Origin: Bacillus sp. JCM 19058
GTDB taxonomy: Bacteria; Bacillota; Bacilli; Bacillales_H; Bacillaceae_D
Reading direction: 5' to 3'
NCBI GenBank assembly: GCA_001310555.1
Contig: BAXO01000002.1
Coordinates: 52,119-116,118 of the forward strand
DNA: 64,000 nt
The translations under genes were made by a program, and so were the position numbers. Positions within the stretch are counted from its first letter, which is position 1; each line of letters begins with the position of its first letter. Shown here in pieces: positions 9,660-18,456 of this stretch. The notes beneath the pieces are model-generated. The model ran no database searches, was not told the origin of the DNA, and was given only the letters and a program-made list of their open reading frames with translations.

Positions 9660-10460
9660 TAGGTTGCCGGTTGCGCATTAAAGGAACATATCATCGAAAA
9701 TGATTTAGCGAAATATGAGGCTAGAAATCGGGAGGGCAGCCAATCGAACAGTTTTGAAAAAAAAGGCTACATTTTTCGTGAAATAAGGCGAAGTTAGCCA
9801 TTACCCCCTTGTCAAACAAGCTTTTATCGTAATCATCGAAAAAAAATTATCGGGATGTTGTACTTTAAGCGAGAATTCGAGCAATTGGTCAGTACGAATG
9901 ATGGAAAGGAGGAGCGTTTCTCGATCCTCCTCGCGAATGAAGCGCCAGCAGCACGATTTTTCCAATTATCCCGATTTCATTAATAAGGCTGCATCAGTGA
10001 TGCGAATGGATTCTAACTAGCAATGGAAGACAACCACACTTGAATCTGGCTAGAAATGCTTGATCGCTCGATTGCTTATAAAAGAGTATCGAGCAAAAGC
10101 CGCTTGCTCGATTTTTGTACGATAGCTTCGTACAGTATTAACATTGCTGCTCGAAATACCTTTCACCCTACGAACTCCCCATTCTGCTAAATTGACTGTA
10201 CCTTCTGCTGTAAAAGGACGGAATGCTCAGGATTTCCTCATTGTTATTTGTTTTTTTTAAACAGCGATCCCCGCTGCCTCTATTAATCAGGAATGTTTCT
10301 GAGATGATTTCGAACCGGCTATTTATATGCTTTTTCAGAAAAGCTCCTGCCTCATACTGAAAGCGAAAAACCGTAAATATTCTTCCGTTATCTCAATTAT
10401 TTCAGAGTAGAATTGTCTCACAAAAAACGATGACTAAAATGTATTCACAAATTCGAGTTT
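9660..10460. other. Gene-free 0.8 kb between leuS and bioY
   Basis: No open frame with a ribosome binding site and no recognisable protein remnant on either strand. Short inverted repeats are present, for example the GGAGGAGCG / CGATCCTCCTC segment near 9910-9935 and the CGAGCAA motifs with GCTTGCTCGA near 10090-10115. A T8 run is at about 10250. The composition resembles its surroundings. It may be a decayed region or hold non-coding RNA; I can support neither. Confidence 0.4.
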
Positions 10461-10463
10461 TTA

Positions 10464-10492
10464 TGTTAACCTTTTATTAAAATAGGTTAACA
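10464..10492 (+). promoter_or_regulatory. BirA operator upstream of bioY
   Basis: TGTTAACC at 10464-10471 and GGTTAACA at 10485-10492 form a perfect inverted repeat; the TGTTAAC / GTTAACA cores are 15 bases apart. This matches the known Firmicute biotin repressor site (TGTTAAC-N14-16-GTTAACA) and lies 20 bases before the bioY start, so biotin-bound BirA should repress bioY. Confidence 0.85.
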
Positions 10493-10511
10493 ATTATGAG
10501 GAGAGGAACGA

Positions 10512-11104
10512 ATGGCAACAAATACAACTATTAAATATTTAATTTTGGCTGGAATGTTTGCAGCGATAACGGGAGTGTTATCACAGCTTACGCTTCCATT
10601 GCCACTTGTGCCATAACTGGGCAAACGCTAGCCGTTGGGTTGGCAGCAACGATTCTCGGAAGTCGACACGGAACGCTCTCGATCCTCGTTTACATTGCAT
10701 TAGGAGCAATAGGGGTGCCTGTATTCGCTGAAGCGAAAGCCGGGATTCAAATTCTGCTTGGACCGACTGGAGGCTATATTATTGGATTTATAGCTACAGC
10801 GTACATAACCGGTCTTATCCTAGAGAAAACCTCATTTTCATTGAAGATGGGAATCATCGCTAATCTAGTCGGCATGATCGTTACGTTGGCATTCGGGACG
10901 GTGCAGCTTAAGCTGTTACTCGGGATGAACTGGTCGCAGGCGATGGCAGCAGGTGTGTACCCATTTATTATCGTAGGGCTAATTAAAGCCTTTTTGGCAG
11001 CATGGATTGGAATTAGCGTAAGGAAACGATTAGTACAGGCAAATTTACTTTCAAATTCAAAGAAAAAAAATGAATGTCGCATAAATGACGATTGCATCCC
11101 GTAG
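10512..11104 (+). CDS. bioY: Biotin ECF transporter substrate-binding subunit BioY (frameshifted)
   Basis: Membrane S-component for biotin uptake through an energy-coupling-factor transporter. ATG at 10512 follows GAGGAGAGGA. The first 35 codons end ITGVLSQLTLPLPLVP and then stop; restoring one A near 10614 gives VPITGQTLAVGLAATILG, a typical BioY sequence. GPTGGYIIGF near residue 80 is the family signature. The last codons read across the downstream hairpin; dropping one A in the A8 run near 11062-11070 would end the protein about 20 bases earlier. Length is about 190-197 residues. The BirA operator directly upstream supports the assignment. EcfA/T genes are not in the window. Confidence 0.9.
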
Positions 11105-11137
11105 TCCCTTGATAAGGTGCTACGGGATGCTTTGTTT
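11094..11137 (+). terminator. Terminator of bioY
   Basis: GCATCCCGTAG / CTACGGGATGC perfect 11-base stem followed by TTTGTTT. It overlaps the last annotated codons of bioY, which supports a slightly earlier true stop. Confidence 0.8.
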
Positions 11138-11188
11138 ATCAAATCATTTAACCTCGAGACAGTTTCGTTATTTACCGTGAAATAAAAC

Positions 11189-12185
11189 TTATACAGTTAA
11201 TTCCAAATTGATGAACGGCTCGTCATGGCGGATGCGATGAGCAAGGCTAGATAATAACTTTCCTTGTCTTTCATTAAGCTGACTCATATCCCATTTTTTG
11301 TGTAGAACAGCATACAGCTCACAATCTCGAAACGAGCAAAACAATGCCAGCTCTTTCAACCAGCCTCTGGTAGCTCAAGCTCTTTCTGATATCCACGCAG
11401 AAACGGCGGCAAAAAAATGAGCGGCGAATTCGTTTCTTTGCTCGATCGAATCGTACTTTAGCCAAACGGAATAGTAAAGGGGCATCGCCAAGTCGTGAAC
11501 AATGTGATGATGGGAGCAGTCATCGAAATCAAAAGCGTATATGTTGCCATTATCATAATGGAAATTGCCTCTATGAAGATCAGAATGGATGAGCTGGTAA
11601 CGATTTGCCGTTTTAGGTATTTTCTGCACCTGTTCAAACAAGTGCTTGACATTGTGATACAAAGCTTTATCATTCATAGGTACAAAAGGAAGAAGCTGCT
11701 GCTCAAAACTTTGGACTAAATCGGGGCGGGGTTCGATATGAGCCGGCCTTTTATAATTTTTAGTTAATTGATGAAATTGACCGATGGTACGCCCCCAAGC
11801 TTCGAAAAGTGTTGGATTGAAGGCTGGGTCATCCATGGAAACGGCTGAGCCTTTTGCTTTTTCGAATAAAGAGGCATGAAAGAACGTTTCCTCGGCAGGA
11901 ATAGATTCGATGAATGAGCTATTTTCGGATAGAAAAGCACCGCAAACGTTTGCTCCACAGGTTCGCAAATAATTGAGCCAATCTAATTCCGAAGCGATTT
12001 GTTCCTTGCTGCGGTGAGAGCTATGGACGAGCCGTAAAATGTATGCCTCTCCGTTTTTGCTGCCCTCATAAATATAGTTTTCAAAGCTGCCAAGCTTTTG
12101 AAGAGAATGTAGTTCTAATTCAAAGCGTTCGGCAGCTGTCCCGACGATTTGCTTATTAAAAAAAACGTTCCACTGCTTTTTCCAT
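11189..12185 (-). CDS. Aminoglycoside phosphotransferase (APH) family protein (frameshifted)
   Basis: Protein-kinase-fold small-molecule phosphotransferase. The catalytic loop HSDLHRGNFHYD and the metal site AFDFDDC are near residues 200-225. An ATG at 12185, eight bases after AGGTGGGGG, begins MEKAVERFFNKQ; it joins the main frame if one A is removed from the A8 run at 12158-12165 (plus strand). The C terminus also shifts twice near 11340-11390; the recovered frame continues WLKELALFCSFRDCELYAV to INLELTV, stopping at 11189. The total is about 330 residues. The substrate is unknown; resistance and choline-kinase-like roles are both possible. Divergent from the VOC gene 12277. Confidence 0.75.
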
Positions 12186-12276
12186 TTATCCCCCACCTAT
12201 CATTTTTGTAATCTTGTTTCTTACTGTACCATTTTTATTCTTTTCTGGCATAATAAAATGAATGGAGGTTGGTCAA

Positions 12277-13140
12277 ATGGCTTATCAATTGCCCAATGGA
12301 TTCGAACTTGGAGCGATTCAACTGAATGTTTCCGATTTGGAACGCTCACTACAATTTTATCAACATACCATTGGTTTTTCCGTCTTAAATCGAACGGGGA
12401 ATAGCGCAGCATTAACAGTAGATGGAGTGCATACTTTTCTCGTTTTACATGAACCTGCTGAAGTCCAAATTCTTCCCAAGCAATCAACAGCCGGACTCTA
12501 TCATTTTGCTATTTTACTGCCGGACCGAAAGGATTTAGGACGTGCGTTACGCCATTTTATTAAAGAGGGAATCTCACATGGTTCAGCCGATCATTTAGTA
12601 AGCGAGGCCATTTATCTTTGGGATCCGGATCAGAATGGTATTGAAATTTACGTCGATCGACCGAGTCACACTTGGAGTCGAACGGCTGGCGACGAGGTTG
12701 AAATGACGACAATGCCGATGGATACAGCATCGCTCATAACGGAGGCAGGTGAAGGTGTCTGGGGAAAATTGCCGCCAAACTCAAAACTGGGGCATATCCA
12801 TTTGCACGTTACCGATTTGCTCGCTGCGGCAGATTTTTATCACAAATCGTTAGGGTTTGACATTACTGCTTCAGATTTGACGTATGCCGGAGTCTTATTT
12901 TTGGCTGCGAATGGCTACCATCATCACATCGCGATCAATACTTGGGCGGGAAAAGGAGCCTCTCTTCCACCGAAGAATGCTGTTGGAGTGAGTTTTTATA
13001 CAATGATTTTGCCAACTGAAGCAGAGTATGAAAAGCTCCGTCATCATTTAAAGAAAAATGGCGTACCTATTCGTTATGAAGCGGGGCTGTTAACAGTGAG
13101 CGACCCAACGGGGGCAGAGATCCGTATCGTCGTAAAATAA
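12277..13140 (+). CDS. Two-domain VOC/extradiol dioxygenase family protein (CatE/YfiE-like)
   Basis: An intact 287-residue protein with two vicinal-oxygen-chelate domains. The N-terminal domain starts ELGAIQLNVSDLERSLQFYQ; the C-terminal domain starts KLGHIHLHVTDLLAAADFYH near residue 168. The C-terminal domain keeps plausible metal ligands: His in HIHLHV, His in YHHHIAINTW and Glu in TGAEIRI, the pattern of catechol-2,3-dioxygenases. The N-terminal domain lacks the first His, as usual for the non-catalytic half. ATG at 12277 has GGAGG 9 bases upstream. Ring cleavage is likely, but the substrate cannot be told. Confidence 0.8.
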   Translation: MAYQLPNGFELGAIQLNVSDLERSLQFYQHTIGFSVLNRTGNSAALTVDGVHTFLVLHEPAEVQILPKQSTAGLYHFAILLPDRKDLGRALRHFIKEGISHGSADHLVSEAIYLWDPDQNGIEIYVDRPSHTWSRTAGDEVEMTTMPMDTASLITEAGEGVWGKLPPNSKLGHIHLHVTDLLAAADFYHKSLGFDITASDLTYAGVLFLAANGYHHHIAINTWAGKGASLPPKNAVGVSFYTMILPTEAEYEKLRHHLKKNGVPIRYEAGLLTVSDPTGAEIRIVVK

Positions 13141-13206
13141 GGGTTGTGCCCCTGGGAACGATTGAGCGAATCGTTTCGCAATTGATTAAAATTGAAAAGT
13201 CTTTAA

Positions 13207-13240
13207 AGAGCCTTTCTACAACATGGTGTAGGAAGGCTCT
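13207..13240 (+). terminator. Hairpin after the VOC gene
   Basis: AGAGCCTTTCTACA pairs with TGTAGGAAGGCTCT with one internal mismatch. There is no strong T tract; it lies 66 bases after the stop. Confidence 0.55.
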
Positions 13241-13419
13241 AACTTCTTAAGTAGAAAAATAGACAATTTTATTAAATCTAAAATTAAGAGGAAACTTATC
13301 TAAATCCGGTAGCGATTTCAGGTCTTGAAAATGACTTTAATTTCTCGTCTAACTGTGGATGGGCAAACAGGTAAGTCCGACAAATGTGGTATTCGGTAAG
13401 TATTTTTCCAAACGCCAAC

Positions 13420-13890
13420 CTATTCCCGCTCCTTCATCCAAGAACCCTGTTGCTTGCGGATGAGGACGATCTGGCCTGTGTGATGTATGGTGTGCAGAAT
13501 ATTGCGTGATAGTCCATCAGCATACTCTTCTTTGAGGGCACCGTCATCTATTTTGGCTAGTGCTTTGCGCAGTTCAGTACTGAGCTGATCTGCTTTTTCT
13601 AACGTGTCTTGCCAAGCCTCATTATCTTCTGGATTTCCGGGGGCTCCGAATGTCTCTAAATTGCTTGGCAATGCATCGTTGGCTTGTCTTCCGGCTATAT
13701 CATGAATGAGCCGATTATTGTAATAGTTTAAATGATTTACTATCTGCCAAATCGTATTTCCTCCCCCGGGAGGTTGCCAAGCTGCATCGGCAGAGCTTAA
13801 TCCTTCGAGTACATCTTTTAACGGCAAAAACCACGTTTCCTTATCCCAACTGTAGTCATGCTGCTTACGTAATAAGTCAAGTAATTTCAT
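13420..13890 (-). CDS. DinB-superfamily protein
   Basis: An intact 156-residue four-helix-bundle protein of the DinB/YfiT superfamily, a group of metal-dependent hydrolases or thiol S-transferases of mostly unknown substrate. Three histidines in the typical places are visible: IVNHLNYYN near residue 52 and ILHTIHHTGQIVLIRK near residue 132. The start ATG lies 9 bases after AGGAGG. It is monocistronic; in this window nothing ties it to a pathway. It is not DNA polymerase IV, despite the family name. Confidence 0.8.
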   Translation of the reverse strand: MKLLDLLRKQHDYSWDKETWFLPLKDVLEGLSSADAAWQPPGGGNTIWQIVNHLNYYNNRLIHDIAGRQANDALPSNLETFGAPGNPEDNEAWQDTLEKADQLSTELRKALAKIDDGALKEEYADGLSRNILHTIHHTGQIVLIRKQQGSWMKERE

Positions 13891-14053
13891 TTTATGAATT
13901 CCTCCTCACGTTAAGCCTAGCATTCAAGCGAACGGATTGTGCAACAGAAGTAGAATGTAATGTGTAACTATCTAAAGTTTTAATGATAGTTACACAGTTA
14001 TCTTAATATACGCTCTACTCATCGGTCAATAACTATTTTCAAAGGAGGACAAT

Positions 14054-14325
14054 ATGAAATTACGGCGGACGGGTTCTTACCAATGAGCGGGACGATTAGC
14101 GAGGCAGTGGTCGGAATGAAGGTCGTCTCGACATGGAGGAGTGGCTCATCGTTTTTTTTATAGAATTGGAATTTTGCTGCTTCGCTCCCGATTAAATCGC
14201 AAATGATTGCCTTAGAGGAAGGGGGATTGCTACGCCTGGCTCAAAATCTTGTTTCAGAAATGGATGTACTGGAAATAATCCGAGCTATGGCGAAGGCCAA
14301 TGTCGCTCGGCAGGTCGGAAAGTAA
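14054..14325 (+). pseudogene. Possible small gene or gene remnant, unrecognised
   Basis: AAAGGAGG at 14041-14047 is followed by ATG at 14054, but the frame stops after 10 codons. Other frames in the same stretch read peptide-like segments: FLPMSGTISEAVVGMKVV, then LDMEEWLIVFFIELEF, then MIALEEGGLLRLAQNLVS and IIRAMAKANVARQVGK before a stop. The ordered continuation across frames, with a T8 run at about 14150-14158, suggests one short protein of about 85 residues broken by frameshifts, either real decay or sequence error. I do not recognise the family. Confidence 0.4.
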
Positions 14326-14560
14326 TGACGGGCAGAATCACCTCAGCTGAGGGCAAACTGTTTCAGCTAAAGAATTCGTACCTTCAGCCTTCATAAGGCA
14401 CCGTTTATAAACGGAGGCACAGGACTGATACTCCAGCTTCATCTGAAATAAAAGGTGAGGGGTTTAACTGCAGGCTATTCTCGTCGTTTTTTGCTGTTTA
14501 TTTGCCGTTATTGCTGACGTAAATAGAATTCCAGCTAATAGGACAAATCAACTTGTCGGG

Positions 14561-14590
14561 TTGACACATTCGCTTGCTATACGGTATATT
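14561..14590 (+). promoter_or_regulatory. Probable promoter of the gntR-led operon
   Basis: TTGACA at 14561-14566 and TATATT at 14585-14590, 18-base spacer. It lies 200 bases before the GntR start, with a MITE-like element in between. The region just downstream (AGTTAGAATTAAC) could hold a regulator site. Confidence 0.5.
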
Positions 14591-14622
14591 TAGTTAGAAT
14601 TAACCGAAATATGGACATTTTG

Positions 14623-14763
14623 GAGCTTGTTCAAAAAGTTCGCTATATTTTAGCTGTTTTGAGCCGATCTTTCACACCTTGGTATTAATGTTGTACGCAT
14701 GATTACAGCGTAAGTTATCCGCCCTTGCTCTACGGCTCTTATAACATCTTTTTTTGAACACTC
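14623..14763. mobile_element. Short MITE-like element with TTCAAAAA terminal inverted repeats
   Basis: A 141-base segment bounded by GAGCTTGTTCAAAAA (14623-14637) and TTTTTTTGAACACTC (14749-14763), which are imperfect inverted repeats sharing GTTCAAAAA. It has no coding capacity. Its ends resemble the ACTTTTTGAACAAGCTC-type ends that recur between genes in many Bacillaceae; that comparison is from memory. It sits between the probable promoter and the GntR gene, so the operon transcript would contain it. Confidence 0.5.
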
Positions 14764-14791
14764 AATTTAGCTGATAGAAGGGGATAGTTAA

Positions 14792-15524
14792 ATGGAAGGC
14801 TTGCAGCATGATAGCTTAATTCCTTTGTATCATCAACTGAAAGAAAAGCTTACAGCTTCGATTGAAAACGGGAAATGGACATCGAATGATAAAATTCCTT
14901 CTGAAAATCAGTTGATGGAGCAATATCGCGTTAGCCGCAATACGGTAAAAAAAAGCGCTTGATGAACTCGTTAAGGAAGGGATTCTTTATCGCGTTCAAG
15001 GCAAGGGAACTTTTGTGGCGAAGCCGAAGCTCGAACAATCTTTAATGGGGTTTTACAGCTTTAGTAAAGTATTGAAGGAAAAAGGGATGAACCCGAAGGA
15101 TATTATTCTTGGAATTGAAGAAGTGTCACCAACGAAAAGTATTCAGAAGGCACTACAGCTAAACGAAGATGAGGCAGTCGTTGAAATTAAGCGTCTTCGC
15201 TGTGCAGGGGATGAACCGATTATTCTTGAATCGTCCTACCTTCCTCAGCGGATCGTTTCTAATTTATCCCGTCTGCAAAAGGTTGGCGAGATTTCTCTTT
15301 ACGATTTACTGGCCCAAGAATTTCAAATCGTTATTAAACGGGCGAAGGAAACTTTTGAGCCTGTTTTAGTGAAGGAAAACGAGAGCGACTACTTAAGGGT
15401 AGGGGAGGGATTCCCTGCTTTATTGTTAGAGCGAACGGCTTACGATACGATGGGGCGCCCTATTGAATTTTGTAAATCGATCGTACGCGGGGATCGTTGT
15501 AAATTCTACACTGAGCTTCTGTAA
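14792..15524 (+). CDS. GntR/HutC-family transcriptional regulator (one frameshift)
   Basis: An N-terminal winged helix covers residues 1-75: IPLYHQLKEKLTASIENG, the recognition region PSENQLMEQYRVSRNTVKKALDEL, and the wing EGILYRVQGKGTFV. A HutC/UTRA ligand-binding domain follows (EVSPTKSIQKALQL, RCAGDEPIILESSYLP, FCKSIVRGDRCKFY). The frame breaks in an A8 run at 14947-14954 inside the recognition helix; one A fewer restores it and gives 244 residues. ATG at 14792 has AGAAGGGG upstream. It heads a sugar-catabolic operon, so it probably senses a phosphosugar or amino-sugar phosphate from that pathway. Confidence 0.85.
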
Positions 15525-15606
15525 TTTTACTCATAGTGTATGGCTGTGAGTAATTTTATAAATAAACTTGTACCAACAACCCTATATGATGGGAGAGAGA
15601 GAAAAA

Positions 15607-16454
15607 ATGCTAGTGACAACAAAGGAAATTATGAAGGATGCTTATGATAATCACTATGCTATCGGAGCCTTCGGCGCGCATAATCTCGAAATAATGAAGG
15701 CAGTTATAGCAGGGGCTGAAGAGATGGAGACGCCCGTTATTTTGCAAACGACGCCTGGGACAATAAAGTATGTCGGACTGCGGCACATGGTTGCTATGGC
15801 GGCAGCGGCCGCAGCTGAGGCGAGTATTCCGGTCGCTCTTCATCTCGATCACGGGCATTCATTTGAGCTTGTTATGCAATGCTTGCGCGCAGGCTATACG
15901 TCTGTCATGATCGATGGCTCGCAATTGCCATTAGACGAAAATATCGCACTCGTTAAGCGAGTTGTTGAGGCTGCTGCTCCGATGGGAGTTCCGGTTGAAG
16001 CTGAGCTTGGGACGATAGGTGGCGTCGAAGACGATCTAGTTATCGACCAAAGCGATGCTCTTTTTACCGATCCAAGCGCAGCAGAACGCTTTGTTGCGGA
16101 AACGAATATCGATTCCTTTGCACCGGCCTTCGGGACAGCGCACGGAATGTACAAGGCTGAGCCCGATCTACAATTCGGGCTGCTCGAACAAATCTCTAGT
16201 CGCACTAAAGTTCCACTCGTCATGCACGGGGCTTCCGGAGTCTCTGAAGAAGGCGTGAGGCAGGCATTGGCTTATGGAATAGCGAAGGTTAATTTTTCGA
16301 CAGAATTAAAGGTCGTGTTTGCCCGAGAGCTTCGTTACTTTTTTAGCGAAAATGTAAGCGAGGATGACCCAAGAAAATATTTCGTACCCGCTCAGGAGGC
16401 TGTAAAAAAAACTAGTCGTTGAAAAAAATCTCTATGCTGCAAAGGAGCAAGTAG
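15607..16454 (+). CDS. Class II ketose-bisphosphate aldolase (GatY/KbaY/FbaA family)
   Basis: Zinc aldolase splitting tagatose- or fructose-1,6-bisphosphate into dihydroxyacetone phosphate and glyceraldehyde-3-phosphate. Visible: YAIGAFGAHNLE near residue 17, the zinc motif ALHLDHGHS near residue 80, MIDGSQLP, PVEAELGTIGG near residue 125, AFGTAHGMYK and VPLVMHGASGVSE. ATG at 15607 follows GGGAGAGAGA. An A8 run near 16404 ends the frame early (AVKKTSR); removing an A there and one in the A7 run at about 16425 gives VEKISMLQRSK and a stop just before the next gene. The next gene, a PfkB kinase, fits a tagatose-6-phosphate route. Confidence 0.85.
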
Positions 16455-16463
16455 GTGTAGCCG

Positions 16464-17393
16464 ATGATTACGACAATTACTTTGAATGCAGCTCTTGATA
16501 CGACTTATGTTCTAAGCGACTTTCGTGTCGGACAAACGAATCGAATCGAACGAAGTCACACGGAACCAGGTGGGAAAGGGGTCAATGTCGCGAAAGTGCT
16601 TCACAAGCTGGAGATTCCAGTAACGGCAGGCGGTTTTATCGGCGGTCGCAACGGCAACGAGCTCACTGAGCGGCTAAAAGAAATGAAGCTAAAGCAAAAT
16701 TTTATTACCGTCCCCGGCGAGACAAGAACCTGTCTTTCTATTATTGATGAGACGTTCAAGCAGGAGACGGAAATATTAGAACTAGGCTTACAGGTCAACG
16801 CGCGAAGCTGGGAGCAAATGTGCGCCTACGTTGAGAAAGCAGTGCAAGTTAGCTCACTTATCGTTTTATCGGGGAGCTTGCCTTTAGGGATTGCGAAGCA
16901 CGGTTATGCGGAATTGCTCGAGATTATTAATGGTAGTGGCACGAAAGCGATACTCGATACAAGCGGTAAAGCTCTAAGCTTAGCTCTCGCTGCTAAACCG
17001 TTTTTAATTAAACCGAACGAGGATGAGATTAAACAGCTATTAAGTAAAGAAACGTTGTCCACCGATGAGCTTATTGCCGCGGGACATCGCTTAAACGAGC
17101 AAGGAATCGAGCATGTGTGCATTTCGCAAGGAAAAGACGGAGCTGTTTTTACAAGGATAGGTGAAGCCTATTTAATTAAGGCTCCGAAGCTTGCTGCAAT
17201 CAATACGGTTGGGAGTGGGGATGCCATGGTTGCAGGATTTGCAGCAGGGTTTGATCAAAATCAACCGCTCACTGACATACTTGCACTTGCTGCAGCATGT
17301 GCGGGAGCCAACGCCTTGCAGCCTTATGCTGGCATTGTTGCCCCGGCGGATGTATGGCAATTAAAAAAGAAAGTGTCGATAACTAGGCTTTAG
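16464..17393 (+). CDS. PfkB-family 1-phosphofructokinase / tagatose-6-phosphate kinase
   Basis: An intact 309-residue ribokinase-fold sugar kinase. N-terminal ITTITLNAALDTTYVL and GGKGVNVAKVL (PfkB signature 1 region) are at residues 1-50; the C-terminal signature with anion hole and catalytic Asp, NTVGSGDAMVAGFAAG, is near residue 245. This group phosphorylates the C1 hydroxyl of fructose-1-P or tagatose-6-P to the bisphosphate. In a gene order aldolase-kinase-SIS-ROK, tagatose-6-phosphate is the more natural substrate. The start lies 10 bases after the reconstructed aldolase stop, with AAAGGAG inside the aldolase end, so translation is probably coupled. Confidence 0.85.
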   Translation: MITTITLNAALDTTYVLSDFRVGQTNRIERSHTEPGGKGVNVAKVLHKLEIPVTAGGFIGGRNGNELTERLKEMKLKQNFITVPGETRTCLSIIDETFKQETEILELGLQVNARSWEQMCAYVEKAVQVSSLIVLSGSLPLGIAKHGYAELLEIINGSGTKAILDTSGKALSLALAAKPFLIKPNEDEIKQLLSKETLSTDELIAAGHRLNEQGIEHVCISQGKDGAVFTRIGEAYLIKAPKLAAINTVGSGDAMVAGFAAGFDQNQPLTDILALAAACAGANALQPYAGIVAPADVWQLKKKVSITRL

Positions 17394-17420
17394 AAGGAAT
17401 ACAGGAGGAGGATTTGTTTT

Positions 17421-18440
17421 ATGCATACGTTTAACGAAATTACAAGTCAAGCAACACAATTGGAGAGAACTTACGAAGTCGTAAGTGGGCAAACGTTTAT
17501 CGATAAGAAGGTGGATATGTACTTATTTGTCGGCTGCGGCACTTCGTTTTATTTGGCCGCTGCTGCTGCCCGCTATTTTCAAACAGTGACGGGTCACTTG
17601 GCTCAGGCCCTACCTGCCTCAGAAATTTTTCTGAATCCGGAGTCAGCCATTTCCGAAAATAAAAGCTATCATATTATTACCATTTCACGCTCTGGCACGA
17701 CATCGGAAATCATTGCTGCCTTGGAGCTTTTACAGAAACGGAAAAACATTAGCACGATGGCTGTTACTTGTCACGGGAATAGTCCGATGGCGAAGCTTGC
17801 TGATGAGTCTGTGGCTCTTGACCATATTAATGAAAAAAGTGTTGTGATGACGCAATCGTTTACTAATATGTTGTATGCCCTCCAGCTATATGCTGCTAAA
17901 CAGGCATCATCCCAAAAGGACTTAGCCGAATTAAGGCATGTACCAAAGGAGGCTGAGAAGCTGTTGGAGCATGCAAATCAGACAAAAGAAATCGCTTCAA
18001 GCTCCGCGTATCAGCGCTTTGTCTTTTTAGGAATGGGCATGTTCAACGGAATTGCCAAAGAGGCGACATTGAAGTTAAAGGAAATGACTCAAACCGAATG
18101 CGAAAGCTATTCTAGCCTTGAATTTCGACATGGACCGATTTCGATTGTTGATCAAACGACAGTCGTGGTTATGGTGACACAAGCGAAAACGGAGAAGTTC
18201 GATCAGGATTTGGTTAATGACATACAAAAGTTAGGTGGAAAGGTGCTGACAATTGGTCCAGTTTCGGAGGCTTTCAGCAGCGATGAACACATTCAATTGA
18301 ACGAAGCGATCAGTGATCGAAATACTCTCGTCCTCACTGTGCCTCATCTGCAATTATTAGCTTATCATCGTGCGATTAGTCTTGGTCTTAATCCCGATCA
18401 ACCACGCAATTTAACTCAGGTTGTTACATTAAAACTCTGA
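17421..18440 (+). CDS. SIS-domain sugar isomerase/deaminase (AgaS/FrlB/GlmS-isomerase-like)
   Basis: An intact 339-residue protein with two SIS domains and no amidotransferase domain. SIS 1 shows VGCGTSFYLAAAAARYF near residue 38 and ISRSGTTSEIIAALE near residue 92; SIS 2 shows FLGMGMFNGIAKEATLKLKE near residue 200 and LEFRHGPIS near residue 232. Such stand-alone proteins act as amino-sugar-phosphate deaminase-isomerases (AgaS, galactosamine-6-P to tagatose-6-P) or deglycases (FrlB). The neighbouring tagatose-type kinase and aldolase favour the AgaS role; this is inference. AGGAGGAGG lies before the ATG. Confidence 0.85.
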   Translation: MHTFNEITSQATQLERTYEVVSGQTFIDKKVDMYLFVGCGTSFYLAAAAARYFQTVTGHLAQALPASEIFLNPESAISENKSYHIITISRSGTTSEIIAALELLQKRKNISTMAVTCHGNSPMAKLADESVALDHINEKSVVMTQSFTNMLYALQLYAAKQASSQKDLAELRHVPKEAEKLLEHANQTKEIASSSAYQRFVFLGMGMFNGIAKEATLKLKEMTQTECESYSSLEFRHGPISIVDQTTVVVMVTQAKTEKFDQDLVNDIQKLGGKVLTIGPVSEAFSSDEHIQLNEAISDRNTLVLTVPHLQLLAYHRAISLGLNPDQPRNLTQVVTLKL

Positions 18441-18456
18441 AAGGAGACTGTAGCAA

